Assembly: GCA_023441255.1 (NCBI GenBank)
Contig: JAEZPW010000380.1
Span: forward strand, 1-46,610
Source of the DNA: Acidobacteriota bacterium
Lineage (GTDB): Bacteria; Acidobacteriota; Terriglobia; Terriglobales; Acidobacteriaceae
Length of the DNA stretch: 46,610 bases
Direction: 5' to 3'
Below the pieces are notes generated by a model that was not told the origin of the DNA, did no database searches, and worked only from the letters and a program-made list of their open reading frames with translations. Below, piece by piece: positions 18,007-26,304 of the stretch. The first letter of the stretch is position 1. Every line of letters starts with the position of its first letter. The translations under genes were made by a program, and so were the position numbers.

Positions 18007-18318
18007 ATGTCGCTCCTGTTCAAGTTCGCCGTCGTTGCGATTGTGCTTGCGGTGCTCGTTCATCCGCTGGTCGAATCCATCGACACTTGGGATGGAGTAG
18101 GGCCATCAAATGACAGCGAACTCACTGTCGTGGCCCTCGTGATAGCGCTCGGATTGGTTCTTACCTTGCGACGGCTGATTGTGCTCACGATGTCGCTGCT
18201 AGATGTGAGTGCAGTCTTTCTGGACTCTTCAGACGACCCGGAGTGCGCCACACTCCCTCATTCCTTGACCGCTTTTTCGGAGTTTGGCTCACCTCCGCTA
18301 CTCCCTCTTCGCATTTGA
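18007..18318 (+). CDS. Small two-helix membrane protein of unknown function
   Basis: 103 residues from ATG 18007; a TTG at 17995 immediately after the lacI stop would add four. Two hydrophobic segments are seen: FKFAVVAIVLAVLVHPLVES (about 4-23) and LTVVALVIALGLVLTL (about 40-55). A polar loop with WDGVGPSNDSE lies between them, and a Pro/Ser-rich tail follows. No ribosome-binding site is clear, so it may be translated by coupling to the upstream gene. I do not recognise a function. It sits between the repressor and a TonB-dependent receptor and is probably on the same transcript. Confidence 0.6.
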   Translation: MSLLFKFAVVAIVLAVLVHPLVESIDTWDGVGPSNDSELTVVALVIALGLVLTLRRLIVLTMSLLDVSAVFLDSSDDPECATLPHSLTAFSEFGSPPLLPLRI

Positions 18319-18421
18319 TTCCCAACAACTGCTGACGCGAACTTCCTAGCGGATCCTCTCGGGATACATCCCGGACGAGGCGTCTGTGGGACGGGAAATC
18401 ATCAACGTGTGAAAGGGCGGT

Positions 18422-21292
18422 ATGAAGTTGCTTCGAGTTGCTGGGCTTGTTCTCTTAGTGATGTCGGTCTCTTTTTCCATTTCAGCGCAAACTTCTCGCG
18501 TTGGCGGCAATTTGCAAGGCACCGTCAGTGACGGCACAGGTGCCGCCGTTTCCGGTGCAGTCGTAACAGCCACAAATGTCGCATCCACCCGGAAGCGGTC
18601 TCAAGTTTCCGACGATGAAGGCCGATTCCGTATCCGCGATTTGTCCGCCGGTGTGTACAGGGTCACAGTGTCCCATGATGGCTTCAAGCAGTTCGAGTCG
18701 GAGTTCACCATTGCTCTTGGTTCGACAATCTCAGTTGGAGTGGAGCTTGTTCCGGCTTCTTCGTTGGAGCAAGTCACCGTGTCCGCGGAGCCCAACGCCA
18801 TTGACCCCACTCAAACAGCCGTCGCCACAAACATCGACCCCGAACGTATCGAGGAGTCTCCGGTGCGGAGCCGCAATTACCTGAACTTCGCCTTGCTTGC
18901 ACCGGGCGTCAGTGCCGCAAACCAGAATGGTTCAGCCGCTGCGGTGACCTTGCCATCAAGTGGTTTTACTTTCGGTGGTCTTCGGCCTCGTAGTAATGCG
19001 ATCTACATCGACGGTGTCGATAATAATGACGAATTCACGGGCGCGAGTCGAACAGAACTCTCGCTCGAAACGGTTCGCGAATTTCAAGTCATCAATCAGG
19101 GCCTTTCAGCCGAAGCAGGAGGAGCGGCTGGAGGTTCAATCAACGTTGTCACAAAGAGCGGGGCAGACACCCTTCATGGTGACCTCTTCATTTTCGGTGA
19201 GAACGGGTCTCTCAATGCCCGACCTCCACTGGAAGGGGGCGACCAAAAGCCCTCATTGAACCGCTATCGCGTTGGTGTCTCGGTCGGTGGGCCGATTAAG
19301 AAGGGGCGCACGTTTTACTACACGGGCTTCGAACAAGAACACGCCCGAGGTCAGGCGGCGTCCGACATAGAGCCGGCTGTGATTGCGACTCTGAATCCTT
19401 TTCTCCAGCAGGGCAAAGTCGCTGGTACCACCAGTATCTCAAACGACCTTTTCTCCACATCGAGAGCCGAAACCGAGGCCTCACTCAGGATTGACCATCA
19501 GGTGACGCCGAGCACTTCGCTCTTTCTGCGATACGCTTTTACAAACAACCGTGAATCGAACGACGCCTTCAACACCGGAGACCTGGTTGATTTCAGTGCT
19601 CGTGGCAGCGACTTCACGAAAGATAATGCCTTGGCTGGTGGATTGACGAAGACCTCTGGTGCGAACTTCCTTAACGATCTTCGATTTCAGTTCGCCACTC
19701 GCCGCGAAGTGCAGCGCACAGCAAACCCAAGCACTCCGGGAATCCTTGTCCCCGGCGTTGTCGAATTCGGACGACCCTATGGCGGCAACGCTACGCACAA
19801 CGAGAATCACTATGAACTGAGCGATACCGTCTCACAGGCGTTTCACCGCCATCTGCTCAAGGCCGGAGTTGGTGTGAACCGCATTGATGAACGAGCAGCC
19901 GTCCTCGACGGGTTCGGGGGTATGTACGTTTTTCGAAACATCCAGGACCTGGTGAACGCAGTACCAGCGTATTTTCAGCAAGCCTTCGGGAACCCAAACA
20001 CCGATTTCTCAGCGACACGTTATTCCGGATTCCTGCAAGACCACTGGACGGTGTCCTCGAAGGTGACAATTGATGCAGGAATTCGCTACGACTTCGAACA
20101 GCTACCTGCGCCATTCAATCACGACACGAACAACCTCAGCCCTCGAATCGGTATTGCGTTCAGCCCAACCAGCAACTGGGTGTTGCGGTCTGGGTTCGGT
20201 ATTTTCTTCGACAGATACCCACTTGCGTACATCAACCAAGCACTCGCAAAGAGCGGAGTGAATGCGTTCGACCAAGTGGTGAACTCGTTTCCTAGTCCAG
20301 TTTCACTGCCATTGGGCGCTGCCACTTCGCCTCTACCCGGCATTGCAACATCGAAATACGCCGTGCAGCCCGGAATGGCAAATCCGTATAGTGAGGTTGC
20401 GTCGGCTGAAGTCGAGCGTTTGGTCACTCGCAACCTGAGCGTCTCAGCAACGTACAGCTTTGTACGAGGGCTGAAGATGCCACGCATCGTAAACGCGAAT
20501 CTTCCAGCGCCCGTCTCCCTCACGCTACAAAACGCCTCACCGCTCGGAATTCAATCCCCCGACCCGCAGCAGGTTGGGCGCGAAGTGTTCCCCGTTGCAA
20601 GGCTAAATCCGAGCTTCGACGCCATCTACAGGCTCGCCAACACAGCATCGTCTACTTACCACGGCTTCACGTTAACCGGGAATCGCAGGTTGGCAAACGA
20701 GTTCACATTGCTTGCAAGCTTCACGCTTTCGAAAGCAATAGACGATGCTTCGGATTTCGACGAGGCTCCCCAGAATCCCTATGACTTGAAAGCGGAACGA
20801 GCCGTGTCTCTAAATAACCAAGGCCAGCGGCTTACCGTCAGCGCATTGTTTGACTTGCCCATCGGCGAGGAAGAGGAAGCGAACCGCGGCGGTTCTGGTG
20901 ACAAGAGCCTCGTAACGCGGATGTTCTCAAATATCGAGATGGCTCCCATTCTTAGCATCGGGAGCGGTCGCCCGGTGAACCCGCTGACGGGCTTGGACTC
21001 TAACCGTTCCCACACATTCCCGTTTGCATCGAGACCCCTAGGCTATGGTCGCAACTCTCTTCGCACCTCGCCGACTGCTGTGCTCGACCTTCGGGTTCTT
21101 AAATTCTTCAAACTCGGAGAGCACGGAAAGTTCGACGTCGTGGCCGAAGCGTTCAACCTGTTCAACAGGACGAATGTGAGCCAATTAAACCCATATTTCG
21201 GAACAGGGCTGACCGCCCTGCCGACCTTTGACAGACCCAGGGAAGCAATGAACCCGAGACAGTTGCAGTTCTCGCTAGATTTTGAATTTTGA
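18422..21292 (+). CDS. TonB-dependent receptor with carboxypeptidase-regulatory-like domain
   Basis: 956 residues; AAAGGG lies six bases upstream of the ATG at 18422. Signal peptide MKLLRVAGLVLLVMSVSF ending ISAQ (about 22). A CarboxypepD_reg-like domain (GNLQGTVSDGTGAAVSGAVV to about 120) is followed by a plug (NAIYIDGVDNNDEFTG and VREFQVINQGLSAEAGG near 195-240) and a beta-barrel ending LDFEF. It is shorter than the receptor at 7355-11050 and belongs to a different subtype, with the plug motif GGSINVVTKSGAD. Its placement downstream of the LacI-type repressor suggests that the same sugar signal controls it. The substrate is unknown; oligosaccharide import is inferred from context. Confidence 0.88.
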   Translation: MKLLRVAGLVLLVMSVSFSISAQTSRVGGNLQGTVSDGTGAAVSGAVVTATNVASTRKRSQVSDDEGRFRIRDLSAGVYRVTVSHDGFKQFESEFTIALGSTISVGVELVPASSLEQVTVSAEPNAIDPTQTAVATNIDPERIEESPVRSRNYLNFALLAPGVSAANQNGSAAAVTLPSSGFTFGGLRPRSNAIYIDGVDNNDEFTGASRTELSLETVREFQVINQGLSAEAGGAAGGSINVVTKSGADTLHGDLFIFGENGSLNARPPLEGGDQKPSLNRYRVGVSVGGPIKKGRTFYYTGFEQEHARGQAASDIEPAVIATLNPFLQQGKVAGTTSISNDLFSTSRAETEASLRIDHQVTPSTSLFLRYAFTNNRESNDAFNTGDLVDFSARGSDFTKDNALAGGLTKTSGANFLNDLRFQFATRREVQRTANPSTPGILVPGVVEFGRPYGGNATHNENHYELSDTVSQAFHRHLLKAGVGVNRIDERAAVLDGFGGMYVFRNIQDLVNAVPAYFQQAFGNPNTDFSATRYSGFLQDHWTVSSKVTIDAGIRYDFEQLPAPFNHDTNNLSPRIGIAFSPTSNWVLRSGFGIFFDRYPLAYINQALAKSGVNAFDQVVNSFPSPVSLPLGAATSPLPGIATSKYAVQPGMANPYSEVASAEVERLVTRNLSVSATYSFVRGLKMPRIVNANLPAPVSLTLQNASPLGIQSPDPQQVGREVFPVARLNPSFDAIYRLANTASSTYHGFTLTGNRRLANEFTLLASFTLSKAIDDASDFDEAPQNPYDLKAERAVSLNNQGQRLTVSALFDLPIGEEEEANRGGSGDKSLVTRMFSNIEMAPILSIGSGRPVNPLTGLDSNRSHTFPFASRPLGYGRNSLRTSPTAVLDLRVLKFFKLGEHGKFDVVAEAFNLFNRTNVSQLNPYFGTGLTALPTFDRPREAMNPRQLQFSLDFEF

Positions 21293-21503
21293 GTTCAGGA
21301 CACCTAAATGAAGGGCTTCCAACACGCCGAGCGCAAGTGGCACGAAAAGTGTAGGCATCGTTCTGCTTAGTATCGTGCTAGTGTTTCCTTCGGCTCCTGC
21401 GGCCCCAATCCTTTGCCAGACGGGCCGGGCTCTTGTCCTGGTCTAGCAGATCGGTAGGCTCACGCGATCTCGAACAATATTGGGTATGAATGATGGAGGC
21501 CTC

Positions 21504-21614
21504 ATGCGGAAACTCACAAAGTGTTTCCTGCTCCTTCTTCTGGCCGGTGCTGTTCCGTGCTCCACTCAGGTGAAGTCCGACCCTGATGAGCATCCTCGTA
21601 GTCTACTTTTGTAG
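21504..21614 (+). CDS. Short signal-peptide ORF, probable 5' fragment of a lost gene
   Basis: 36 codons: MRKLTKCFLLLLLAGAVPCS, then TQVKSDPDEHPRSLLL and a stop. GGAGG is four bases upstream of the ATG, so the start region looks genuine. The reading is a positively charged n-region, a Leu-rich core and about 15 further residues that end where the oppositely oriented fragment at 21514-21750 begins to show family similarity. I read it as the leader of a secreted protein whose body was deleted. It could also be a true micropeptide. Confidence 0.35.
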   Translation: MRKLTKCFLLLLLAGAVPCSTQVKSDPDEHPRSLLL

Positions 21615-21750
21615 TGCCATCTGGATGCTTTGCAACGACTCCATAACCGTGGAGGACGATTTCGCCTTCTGCCTCCAATTGGAGAAGCGCCTCTTTGCCT
21701 TTGTTTGCGTTGCGTTCAGTCTCGAAGACCACCGCTAGTAGCGAATGCAT
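21514..21750 (-). pseudogene. Truncated DUF1269-like gene
   Basis: 78 codons with a strong ribosome-binding site (GAGGTGA, three bases before the ATG at 21750). The first 50 residues (MHSLLAVVFETERNANKGK, ALLQLEAEGEIVLHGYGVVA, KHPDGTTKVDYED) resemble the start of DUF1269-type proteins, which normally run to about 150-180 residues with a glycine-zipper membrane segment. After about residue 52 the frame is antisense to the signal-peptide ORF of the plus strand and ends at 21514, so the glycine-zipper part is missing. I take it as a gene broken by a deletion or rearrangement near 21600. Confidence 0.5.
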
Positions 21751-22021
21751 GGGTCACCTCCCTCAATTCGCAAAATTCCACTAGAAACACAGCACGTTTG
21801 TAGCCAAGCGCGGCCAAGTGCCAGCCCAACATCGAATCACTAAATGACTGTTGTTAGTCCTTCCCGCAGGCAGACATGAGCGGATTGGATTCCACGCCCC
21901 TGGTAGCGCGCTTGCAGTAATCCCGGGTGTGAACGATAAGTCACCAACTCGTGTGGGTTTTGGATCGAGGCAGCGGACAGCCGCTCGGGCCCGCAGAGAA
22001 TTGAACACAACAAAGCGAAAA
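21751..22021. other. Gene-poor stretch
   Basis: Open frames of 77-83 codons exist on both strands but show no ribosome-binding site, domain or recognisable composition. A stretch at 21985-22010 (CAGAGAATTGAACAC) faintly recalls the complement of a tRNA T-arm, but no cloverleaf can be built. With the gene fragments at 21504-21750 it forms a 770-bp scar between two intact operons. Confidence 0.4.
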
Positions 22022-22043
22022 CCCGCCTTCAAAGGCAGGCGGG
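22022..22043 (-). terminator. Hairpin terminator downstream of the STAS gene
   Basis: CCCGCCT (22022-22028) pairs with AGGCGGG (22037-22043) across an 8-base loop. On the minus strand it is followed by TTTTCGCTTT and lies 22 bases after the STAS-gene stop. On the plus strand it is followed by CTTCTTCTT, so it may work in both directions. Confidence 0.65.
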
Positions 22044-22065
22044 CTTCTTCTTGGAATCGGAGGTT

Positions 22066-22482
22066 CTATGCAGCTGTTCGATAGAAGCTCTCGATTGCGC
22101 GGTCCTCGTTAGCGTGCACATCCAACACCATGTGCAGTCCGGTCAGGTGCAGAAGGTCGGAGATGTGTCTGGGTAATGAACAAATCTTCAGGTCACACAA
22201 CCCGGCATCTGCAAATCGATGAAGCAGAACGAGGATGCCAAGTCCACCGCTGTCCACGGCACTGACCCCCGACAGGTTTACCAGCAGCCACCGGCTTGAA
22301 TCCATTGCGGTCCGCACGGCTTCGAAAAGCTGCTCTGTGTGGTTGCCGACCACCAGGCGACCGCTGCAATCGAATATGACGACGTCGCAGAACCGGCGCT
22401 CCGTGATGAGAAGTTTCGCCGGCTTTCCGAAATTGTACTTAGGCACGGGCCTTTCACCTTGATAACCAATAGCAGAAGACAT
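22066..22482 (-). CDS. STAS-domain protein (anti-sigma factor antagonist-like)
   Basis: 138 residues, with GAGAGG about eight bases upstream of the ATG. A single STAS fold spans about 22-130: VVIFDCSGRLVVG, then LVNLSGVSAVDSGGLGILV (67-85), then KICSLPRHISDLLHLTGL. In SpoIIAA-type proteins the loop is DSSG, with the second Ser phosphorylated by an anti-sigma kinase. Here it is D77-S78-G79-G80, so the second Ser is missing and only the preceding Ser remains. The protein may act without phosphoswitching or through Ser78. No partner kinase or sigma factor is encoded nearby. It is the last gene of a minus-strand group with a glycosyltransferase and a phosphoesterase, 18 nt after the former. Confidence 0.8.
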   Translation of the reverse strand: MSSAIGYQGERPVPKYNFGKPAKLLITERRFCDVVIFDCSGRLVVGNHTEQLFEAVRTAMDSSRWLLVNLSGVSAVDSGGLGILVLLHRFADAGLCDLKICSLPRHISDLLHLTGLHMVLDVHANEDRAIESFYRTAA

Positions 22483-22500
22483 CTTGGGCCTCTCTCACAG

Positions 22501-23229
22501 TCAATACGGCAACCAGTAGCTCTGGTGCGATTGATGGCGGAAGTAATCGGGGCGCCGGCTGCGTACGGCGGCGTTTAAGAAGAGTCGGATAATCTTGGCG
22601 TGCCCCATCTTCCGGAAACGCCGGTTGGTGCTGAGTATGCCGCCGCGAATCGTGCGGAAGTGGCGTCGCGACAGTTTGCTGGTCAGTTGGTAGTCCTCGG
22701 CATAGAGCGCCTGCTCATCGAAGCCGCCGAGTTCGTCGAACGGTTCCTTGTCGACCAGCATGAACATGCCGGTCGCGAACGGTTTGTGAAACCGTGATAG
22801 CCGCTGGGCAAGATTGCTGCAGGTGTAAAGAAATTTGTCTGCTACGCTGCCGTCACGGCACAGCACGTCGGTGGTCACGCAGTGAAGCGACTTGGTTTTC
22901 ATCAATTCCACGGCGCGACGCACGAGCGAACGGTCCGCCAACTCGATATCCGCATCCACGAAAAGAACGTAGTCGCTTTGCGCCAGGCGCGCTCCGTTGT
23001 TCCTACCCACCGAAGGCAGTCCTCCGGCGATGACGCTGATGCGTAACCACTGACTGAATGACATCGCGACCTCAACGGTACGATCGGTCGAACCCGCGTC
23101 AGCAATAAGCACCCTCGTAGCCGCCATCCTCGGATAATCCTGGTTCACCAGCGATGCCAGCAGTCGCGGAAGCAGCTTTTCTTCGTTCCTGGCTGGTATG
23201 ACAATGGTCAACTCCGTCGACGTATTCAT
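22501..23229 (-). CDS. GT2-family glycosyltransferase
   Basis: 242 residues from ATG 23229, which places the GT-A core correctly (LTIVIPARNEEKLLPRLLAS from residue 7). The metal-binding DAD motif is at 92-94 (LFVDADIEL), the acceptor-side GGFDE and catalytic YAEDYQL are near 180-190, and the C-terminus is basic (FLNAAVRSRRPDYFRHQ). There is no membrane anchor, so it is likely a soluble or peripheral enzyme. It transfers a sugar from a nucleotide or lipid donor to an unknown acceptor. Its first 131 nt overlap the 3' end of the upstream phosphoesterase gene in another frame, which is unusually long. Downstream the STAS gene follows after 18 nt. Confidence 0.85.
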   Translation of the reverse strand: MNTSTELTIVIPARNEEKLLPRLLASLVNQDYPRMAATRVLIADAGSTDRTVEVAMSFSQWLRISVIAGGLPSVGRNNGARLAQSDYVLFVDADIELADRSLVRRAVELMKTKSLHCVTTDVLCRDGSVADKFLYTCSNLAQRLSRFHKPFATGMFMLVDKEPFDELGGFDEQALYAEDYQLTSKLSRRHFRTIRGGILSTNRRFRKMGHAKIIRLFLNAAVRSRRPDYFRHQSHQSYWLPY

Positions 23230-23914
23230 GGATCGTGATCTCCCGCTCTGAGATGGTGATGTAAGTTGGGCGCTCGGTGGTCCAGCATCCGGTGTTGTAA
23301 TAGTGAATCCCGTTGCGCTCCGCGGAACCCGCCTCGTGCGTGTGACCGCAAAAGACACGCGTCGCGCCGCGCCAGCGTGCGTGAGCCATCGCGCCGTTCG
23401 CCACCTTCGTGGTCAGCCGCAGCCACCGCGTGTTGAGCCGGTCAACGAATCGTGAGAGAGGCTTTGTCTTGCCGTCCAGCTTTTGCAACAGCAGGAACAG
23501 CGGACCGCCAAAGACGTTGGCGATGCCGAAGCGGTTTTTGGAGACGAAAGCATCGAACTGATGACCATGGATGGCGAGCAACTTCTCGCCGGCATGTTCC
23601 CAGCGATATTCCTTGAAGACGGGGACACCCACCAGGTGCGACATCAACTGCGCCAGACCATGGTCGTGGTTCCCTTCGACCCACACGACCTCAACTCCGC
23701 GCTTGGGGTTGGACAGCTTGCGTATGTAAGACAGGAAGCGCCAGTGATCTTTCGTTAGCCTGCGAAAGTTGAGATCGCAAAAGATGTCGCCCAGCAGGAT
23801 GAGACGGCTGAACGTCATCGCCTGCAAAGCCGAGAGCGCTTCGGCCGCCCGCGCAACTTCGGACCCCAAGTGCAGGTCGGAAAGAATGACCGTGTCGTAC
23901 AACACACGTTCCAT
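23099..23914 (-). CDS. UDP-2,3-diacylglucosamine hydrolase-like (LpxH-type) metallophosphoesterase
   Basis: 271 residues from ATG 23914, 25 nt after the beta-glucosidase stop; a longer frame to 24019 would overlap that gene. Calcineurin-like metal motifs appear in order: SDLHLGS (Asp13, His15), LLGDIFCD, EGNHDHG, AIHGHQFDAF and FCGHTHEAG. The spacing fits the LpxH/UDP-diacylglucosamine pyrophosphatase subfamily, whose members hydrolyse the lipid A precursor at the inner membrane surface. It is not adjacent to other lpx genes, so another nucleotide-diphosphate or phosphatidic substrate is possible. Similarity fades after ITIHEY; the last 40 residues (DGVDHCHTSQERRKAASA onward) lie over the start of the glycosyltransferase gene and look like a read-through tail. 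Confidence 0.8.
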   Translation of the reverse strand: MERVLYDTVILSDLHLGSEVARAAEALSALQAMTFSRLILLGDIFCDLNFRRLTKDHWRFLSYIRKLSNPKRGVEVVWVEGNHDHGLAQLMSHLVGVPVFKEYRWEHAGEKLLAIHGHQFDAFVSKNRFGIANVFGGPLFLLLQKLDGKTKPLSRFVDRLNTRWLRLTTKVANGAMAHARWRGATRVFCGHTHEAGSAERNGIHYYNTGCWTTERPTYITISEREITIHEYVDGVDHCHTSQERRKAASATAGIAGEPGLSEDGGYEGAYC

Positions 23915-23939
23915 GCACCACGATTGTTGCAACCGCGAG

Positions 23940-25313
23940 TTACTTGGCGATGAAATCCGTGTTAATAGATCGTGAAAGCAGTGGAGGTATCTTGCTGGAC
24001 AACGGGGGCGAACATTCACCGTCGGAGTCCAGCAGGTCGTCGGGAATACCGTTCGCTAGCACGATACGGCGGAACACCTCCGCACTATAACGGGGTACGC
24101 GCCGCTGAGACTCGCGATCGAGTTCGTACAGGCCGAAGCGCAGCCGCCATCCCTCGCTCCACTCGAAGTTGTCGGTCAGGGCCCAGTGGAAATATCCCCG
24201 AACATCGTGGCCGCGACTGAGCAGTCCATGCAGCGCTTTCGAGGCTTGAACGAGCAGCCATGGTCGAATGCGGTCGTCACGATCCGGTACGCCGTTTTCG
24301 AGGATATAGATGGGCTTGCGATCGGCCGAGGCGAACTCCACAGCTTTCGTGATCGCTTCCGGGTAGCACTCGCCATATGGGTACTCAGCAGCCGGATCGC
24401 CTTGCGGAACGTGATCAGGTACTGAAATGCGTGCGAACAGCGACTCATGTGCCGACCTGTCCGCAGTCACGTAGAGGCGACTGTAGACGTTTAACCCGAC
24501 AAAGTCGTACTTGTCCTGCGCTTCGCTTGCAGTGTCACAGAATCGGTTCCACGGTGGTCTCAGTCTCCCAACGCGCATCAGGTCAAAGAAGCTCTGGTTG
24601 AACAGGCTATCGAAGATGCCGGAGAGAACGCGATCCCGGGCGCGGGACGAGCCGGGCTCGAACACCACGTAGTTTTGTGCCCACCCGACATTGGCATTGT
24701 TTTGAAAGCCATTGATGATTCTATAGGCCGCGGCGTGGCATCGAGCCATTCGTGTGAGGCACTGCAGTGCCTTTGAAAGTTCGCCTTTCCACCCAGGTGG
24801 AAACTCGCCCAGCAGATAGCCGAAAGCACAGAAGACGTTCGGCTCGTTGACGGTCACCCAGTCGGTACAGACGTGTCGAAGGACTTCCACCGTGCGGTAC
24901 AGGTAGCGAGAAAAAACATCAACTGCGTCTGGCGCAAGGAATCCTCCGCGATCCTCGAACCACTTGGGGTGGGTAAAGTGATGGAGCGTGACGAACGGGC
25001 GAATGCCGCGCCTGCGCATGTTTGCGAGCAGGCGGTAGTATCTGCCCAGTGCGCTGGAGTCCCAGCGACCCTCCTGCGGTTCCAGCCTGCTCCACTCGAT
25101 TGAGATACGGGCTGCATTCAGTCCGAGGTGCTGCATCAGTTCCAAATCGCGCTCAGGTTCTTCCCAGAAACTACACGCCGGACCGCTTGTGCTGCCATCG
25201 CGAATCCGCCCCGCGCGCTCCCAGTCGCTCCACTGGTTATACGCGTTCTCTCCTTCGACCTGATGGGCGGAACTGGATACACCCCAGAGAAAGCTTTCGG
25301 GAAATTTCGTCAA
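23940..25313 (-). CDS. GH1 beta-glucosidase-like glycosidase
   Basis: 457 residues. The start codon is TTG at 25313; an in-frame stop lies shortly upstream and no other start fits the family N-terminus (FPESFLWGVSSSAHQVEGE). The GH1 acid/base Glu157 is in TVNEPNV and the nucleophile Glu339 in YILENGVPD; ISIEWSRLEP, TLHHFTHPKWF and the substrate-binding TDNFEWSEGW are also present. There is no signal peptide, so it is cytoplasmic. It would hydrolyse beta-linked disaccharides or aryl glycosides; a link to xyloglucan breakdown is possible but the gene is 7 kb from that locus. The ribosome-binding site is weak. It heads the phosphoesterase-glycosyltransferase-STAS group and is divergent from the PhoU-like gene. 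Confidence 0.9.
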   Translation of the reverse strand: MTKFPESFLWGVSSSAHQVEGENAYNQWSDWERAGRIRDGSTSGPACSFWEEPERDLELMQHLGLNAARISIEWSRLEPQEGRWDSSALGRYYRLLANMRRRGIRPFVTLHHFTHPKWFEDRGGFLAPDAVDVFSRYLYRTVEVLRHVCTDWVTVNEPNVFCAFGYLLGEFPPGWKGELSKALQCLTRMARCHAAAYRIINGFQNNANVGWAQNYVVFEPGSSRARDRVLSGIFDSLFNQSFFDLMRVGRLRPPWNRFCDTASEAQDKYDFVGLNVYSRLYVTADRSAHESLFARISVPDHVPQGDPAAEYPYGECYPEAITKAVEFASADRKPIYILENGVPDRDDRIRPWLLVQASKALHGLLSRGHDVRGYFHWALTDNFEWSEGWRLRFGLYELDRESQRRVPRYSAEVFRRIVLANGIPDDLLDSDGECSPPLSSKIPPLLSRSINTDFIAK

Positions 25314-25447
25314 TGGCGGTACCCGGATACCTCAATGTACGGAACACTGCCCCGTTCGCTTGTTAAGATGTGATGAATTGATGGAAGCCGCAAATCGTCA
25401 CATTCACCAACTTTTCTCGCGTCATTCATTGTTCTGCAACAATCCGA

Positions 25448-26203
25448 GTGCATGCTTACCCTGTGAAATTGCACATCGCGCAACCCGAACCCGACTCCGA
25501 GTACTCAGGAATTCTCGAGCGCGCTAACCAAGCCTTTACTCTCGCCCAGTGCGCCGCCGGCGAAACCGCCGTTGTGCTGGCAACGGATTCGGAAGGCGCG
25601 CTGCAGAAAGTGGAACGGTGTGAGCGGGACCTCGACCGGATCGACCGCGAGACTGATGCCAGCATAGCTTCCGCGATAGCCGGAGCAAGGCAGTCAGAAT
25701 CGCGAGACCTGCTCGCGTGCCTCAAGTTCATCATCGATCTCGAACGGATCGGAGATCTTCTATCGTCCGTAGCAACGTGCGGTCGCTCGTTGGGACCGCG
25801 GTTAACCATGGATGACATGACTGATTTGTTGCGCATGTGTTGTATCGTCGAGCGCATGACGGCCGACGCTCAGCGTGCCTACTCGGAGCGAAATGTGAAC
25901 CAGGCTCTCGAGGTGCTTCGGCTGGACGGAGAACTAGACCGGCTCCGCAATGTCATGCTTTGCCGTCATTTGGAGCGGGCCCAGTTCGTCATCAGCAGTG
26001 ACACCGTGAAGGTACTATTCATGGCCCAATCACTCGAGCGAGCCGGGGATCACGTCAAGAACGTTGCTGAGGAGATTTGTCACCTGGTCAGCGGCCACAC
26101 GATACGACACCTGATCCGGTCCATGGATCGTCCTTCGGAGCAGATCCACCTGAACTGGAATGGATCCAGCCTGCAGTCAGGAGCCGAGGCCCTGGCAAGA
26201 TAA
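25448..26203 (+). CDS. PhoU-domain protein, stand-alone
   Basis: 251 residues from GTG 25448; a GTG at 25463 is an alternative, and neither has a clear ribosome-binding site. Two PhoU three-helix repeats carry the metal-binding E-x3-D signatures (FIIDLERIGDLL near 97-108 and MAQSLERAGDHVKNVAEEI near 198-216). PhoU proteins dock on the Pst transporter and the PhoR kinase and lower phosphate uptake and pho-regulon activity. It faces the pst operon at 26496-32009, which encodes its own PhoU fused to another domain, so this is a second PhoU. An unusual Cys pair (MCCIVERM) is present. A hairpin terminator follows at 26231. Confidence 0.85.
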   Translation: MHAYPVKLHIAQPEPDSEYSGILERANQAFTLAQCAAGETAVVLATDSEGALQKVERCERDLDRIDRETDASIASAIAGARQSESRDLLACLKFIIDLERIGDLLSSVATCGRSLGPRLTMDDMTDLLRMCCIVERMTADAQRAYSERNVNQALEVLRLDGELDRLRNVMLCRHLERAQFVISSDTVKVLFMAQSLERAGDHVKNVAEEICHLVSGHTIRHLIRSMDRPSEQIHLNWNGSSLQSGAEALAR

Positions 26204-26230
26204 ACGCCAGTGTACCGAAACGGGACGTCG

Positions 26231-26254
26231 AAATGCCCTCAGGAGGGGCGTTTT
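26231..26254 (+). terminator. Rho-independent terminator after the PhoU-like gene
   Basis: AAATGCCCTC and GAGGGGCGTTTT form a hairpin with a 2-base loop and one bulge, running straight into TTTTCATC. It starts 28 bases after the stop codon at 26203. Confidence 0.6.
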
Positions 26255-26304
26255 CATCATCCTGCAACAATTGATTCCTAATGTAAGGATGGAGGCGGGC
26301 ACCC

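Noticed and set aside
21960..22010. tRNA or tRNA fragment (GAGAATTGAACAC)
   Set aside because: Only a vague T-arm resemblance; acceptor, D and anticodon arms cannot be paired.
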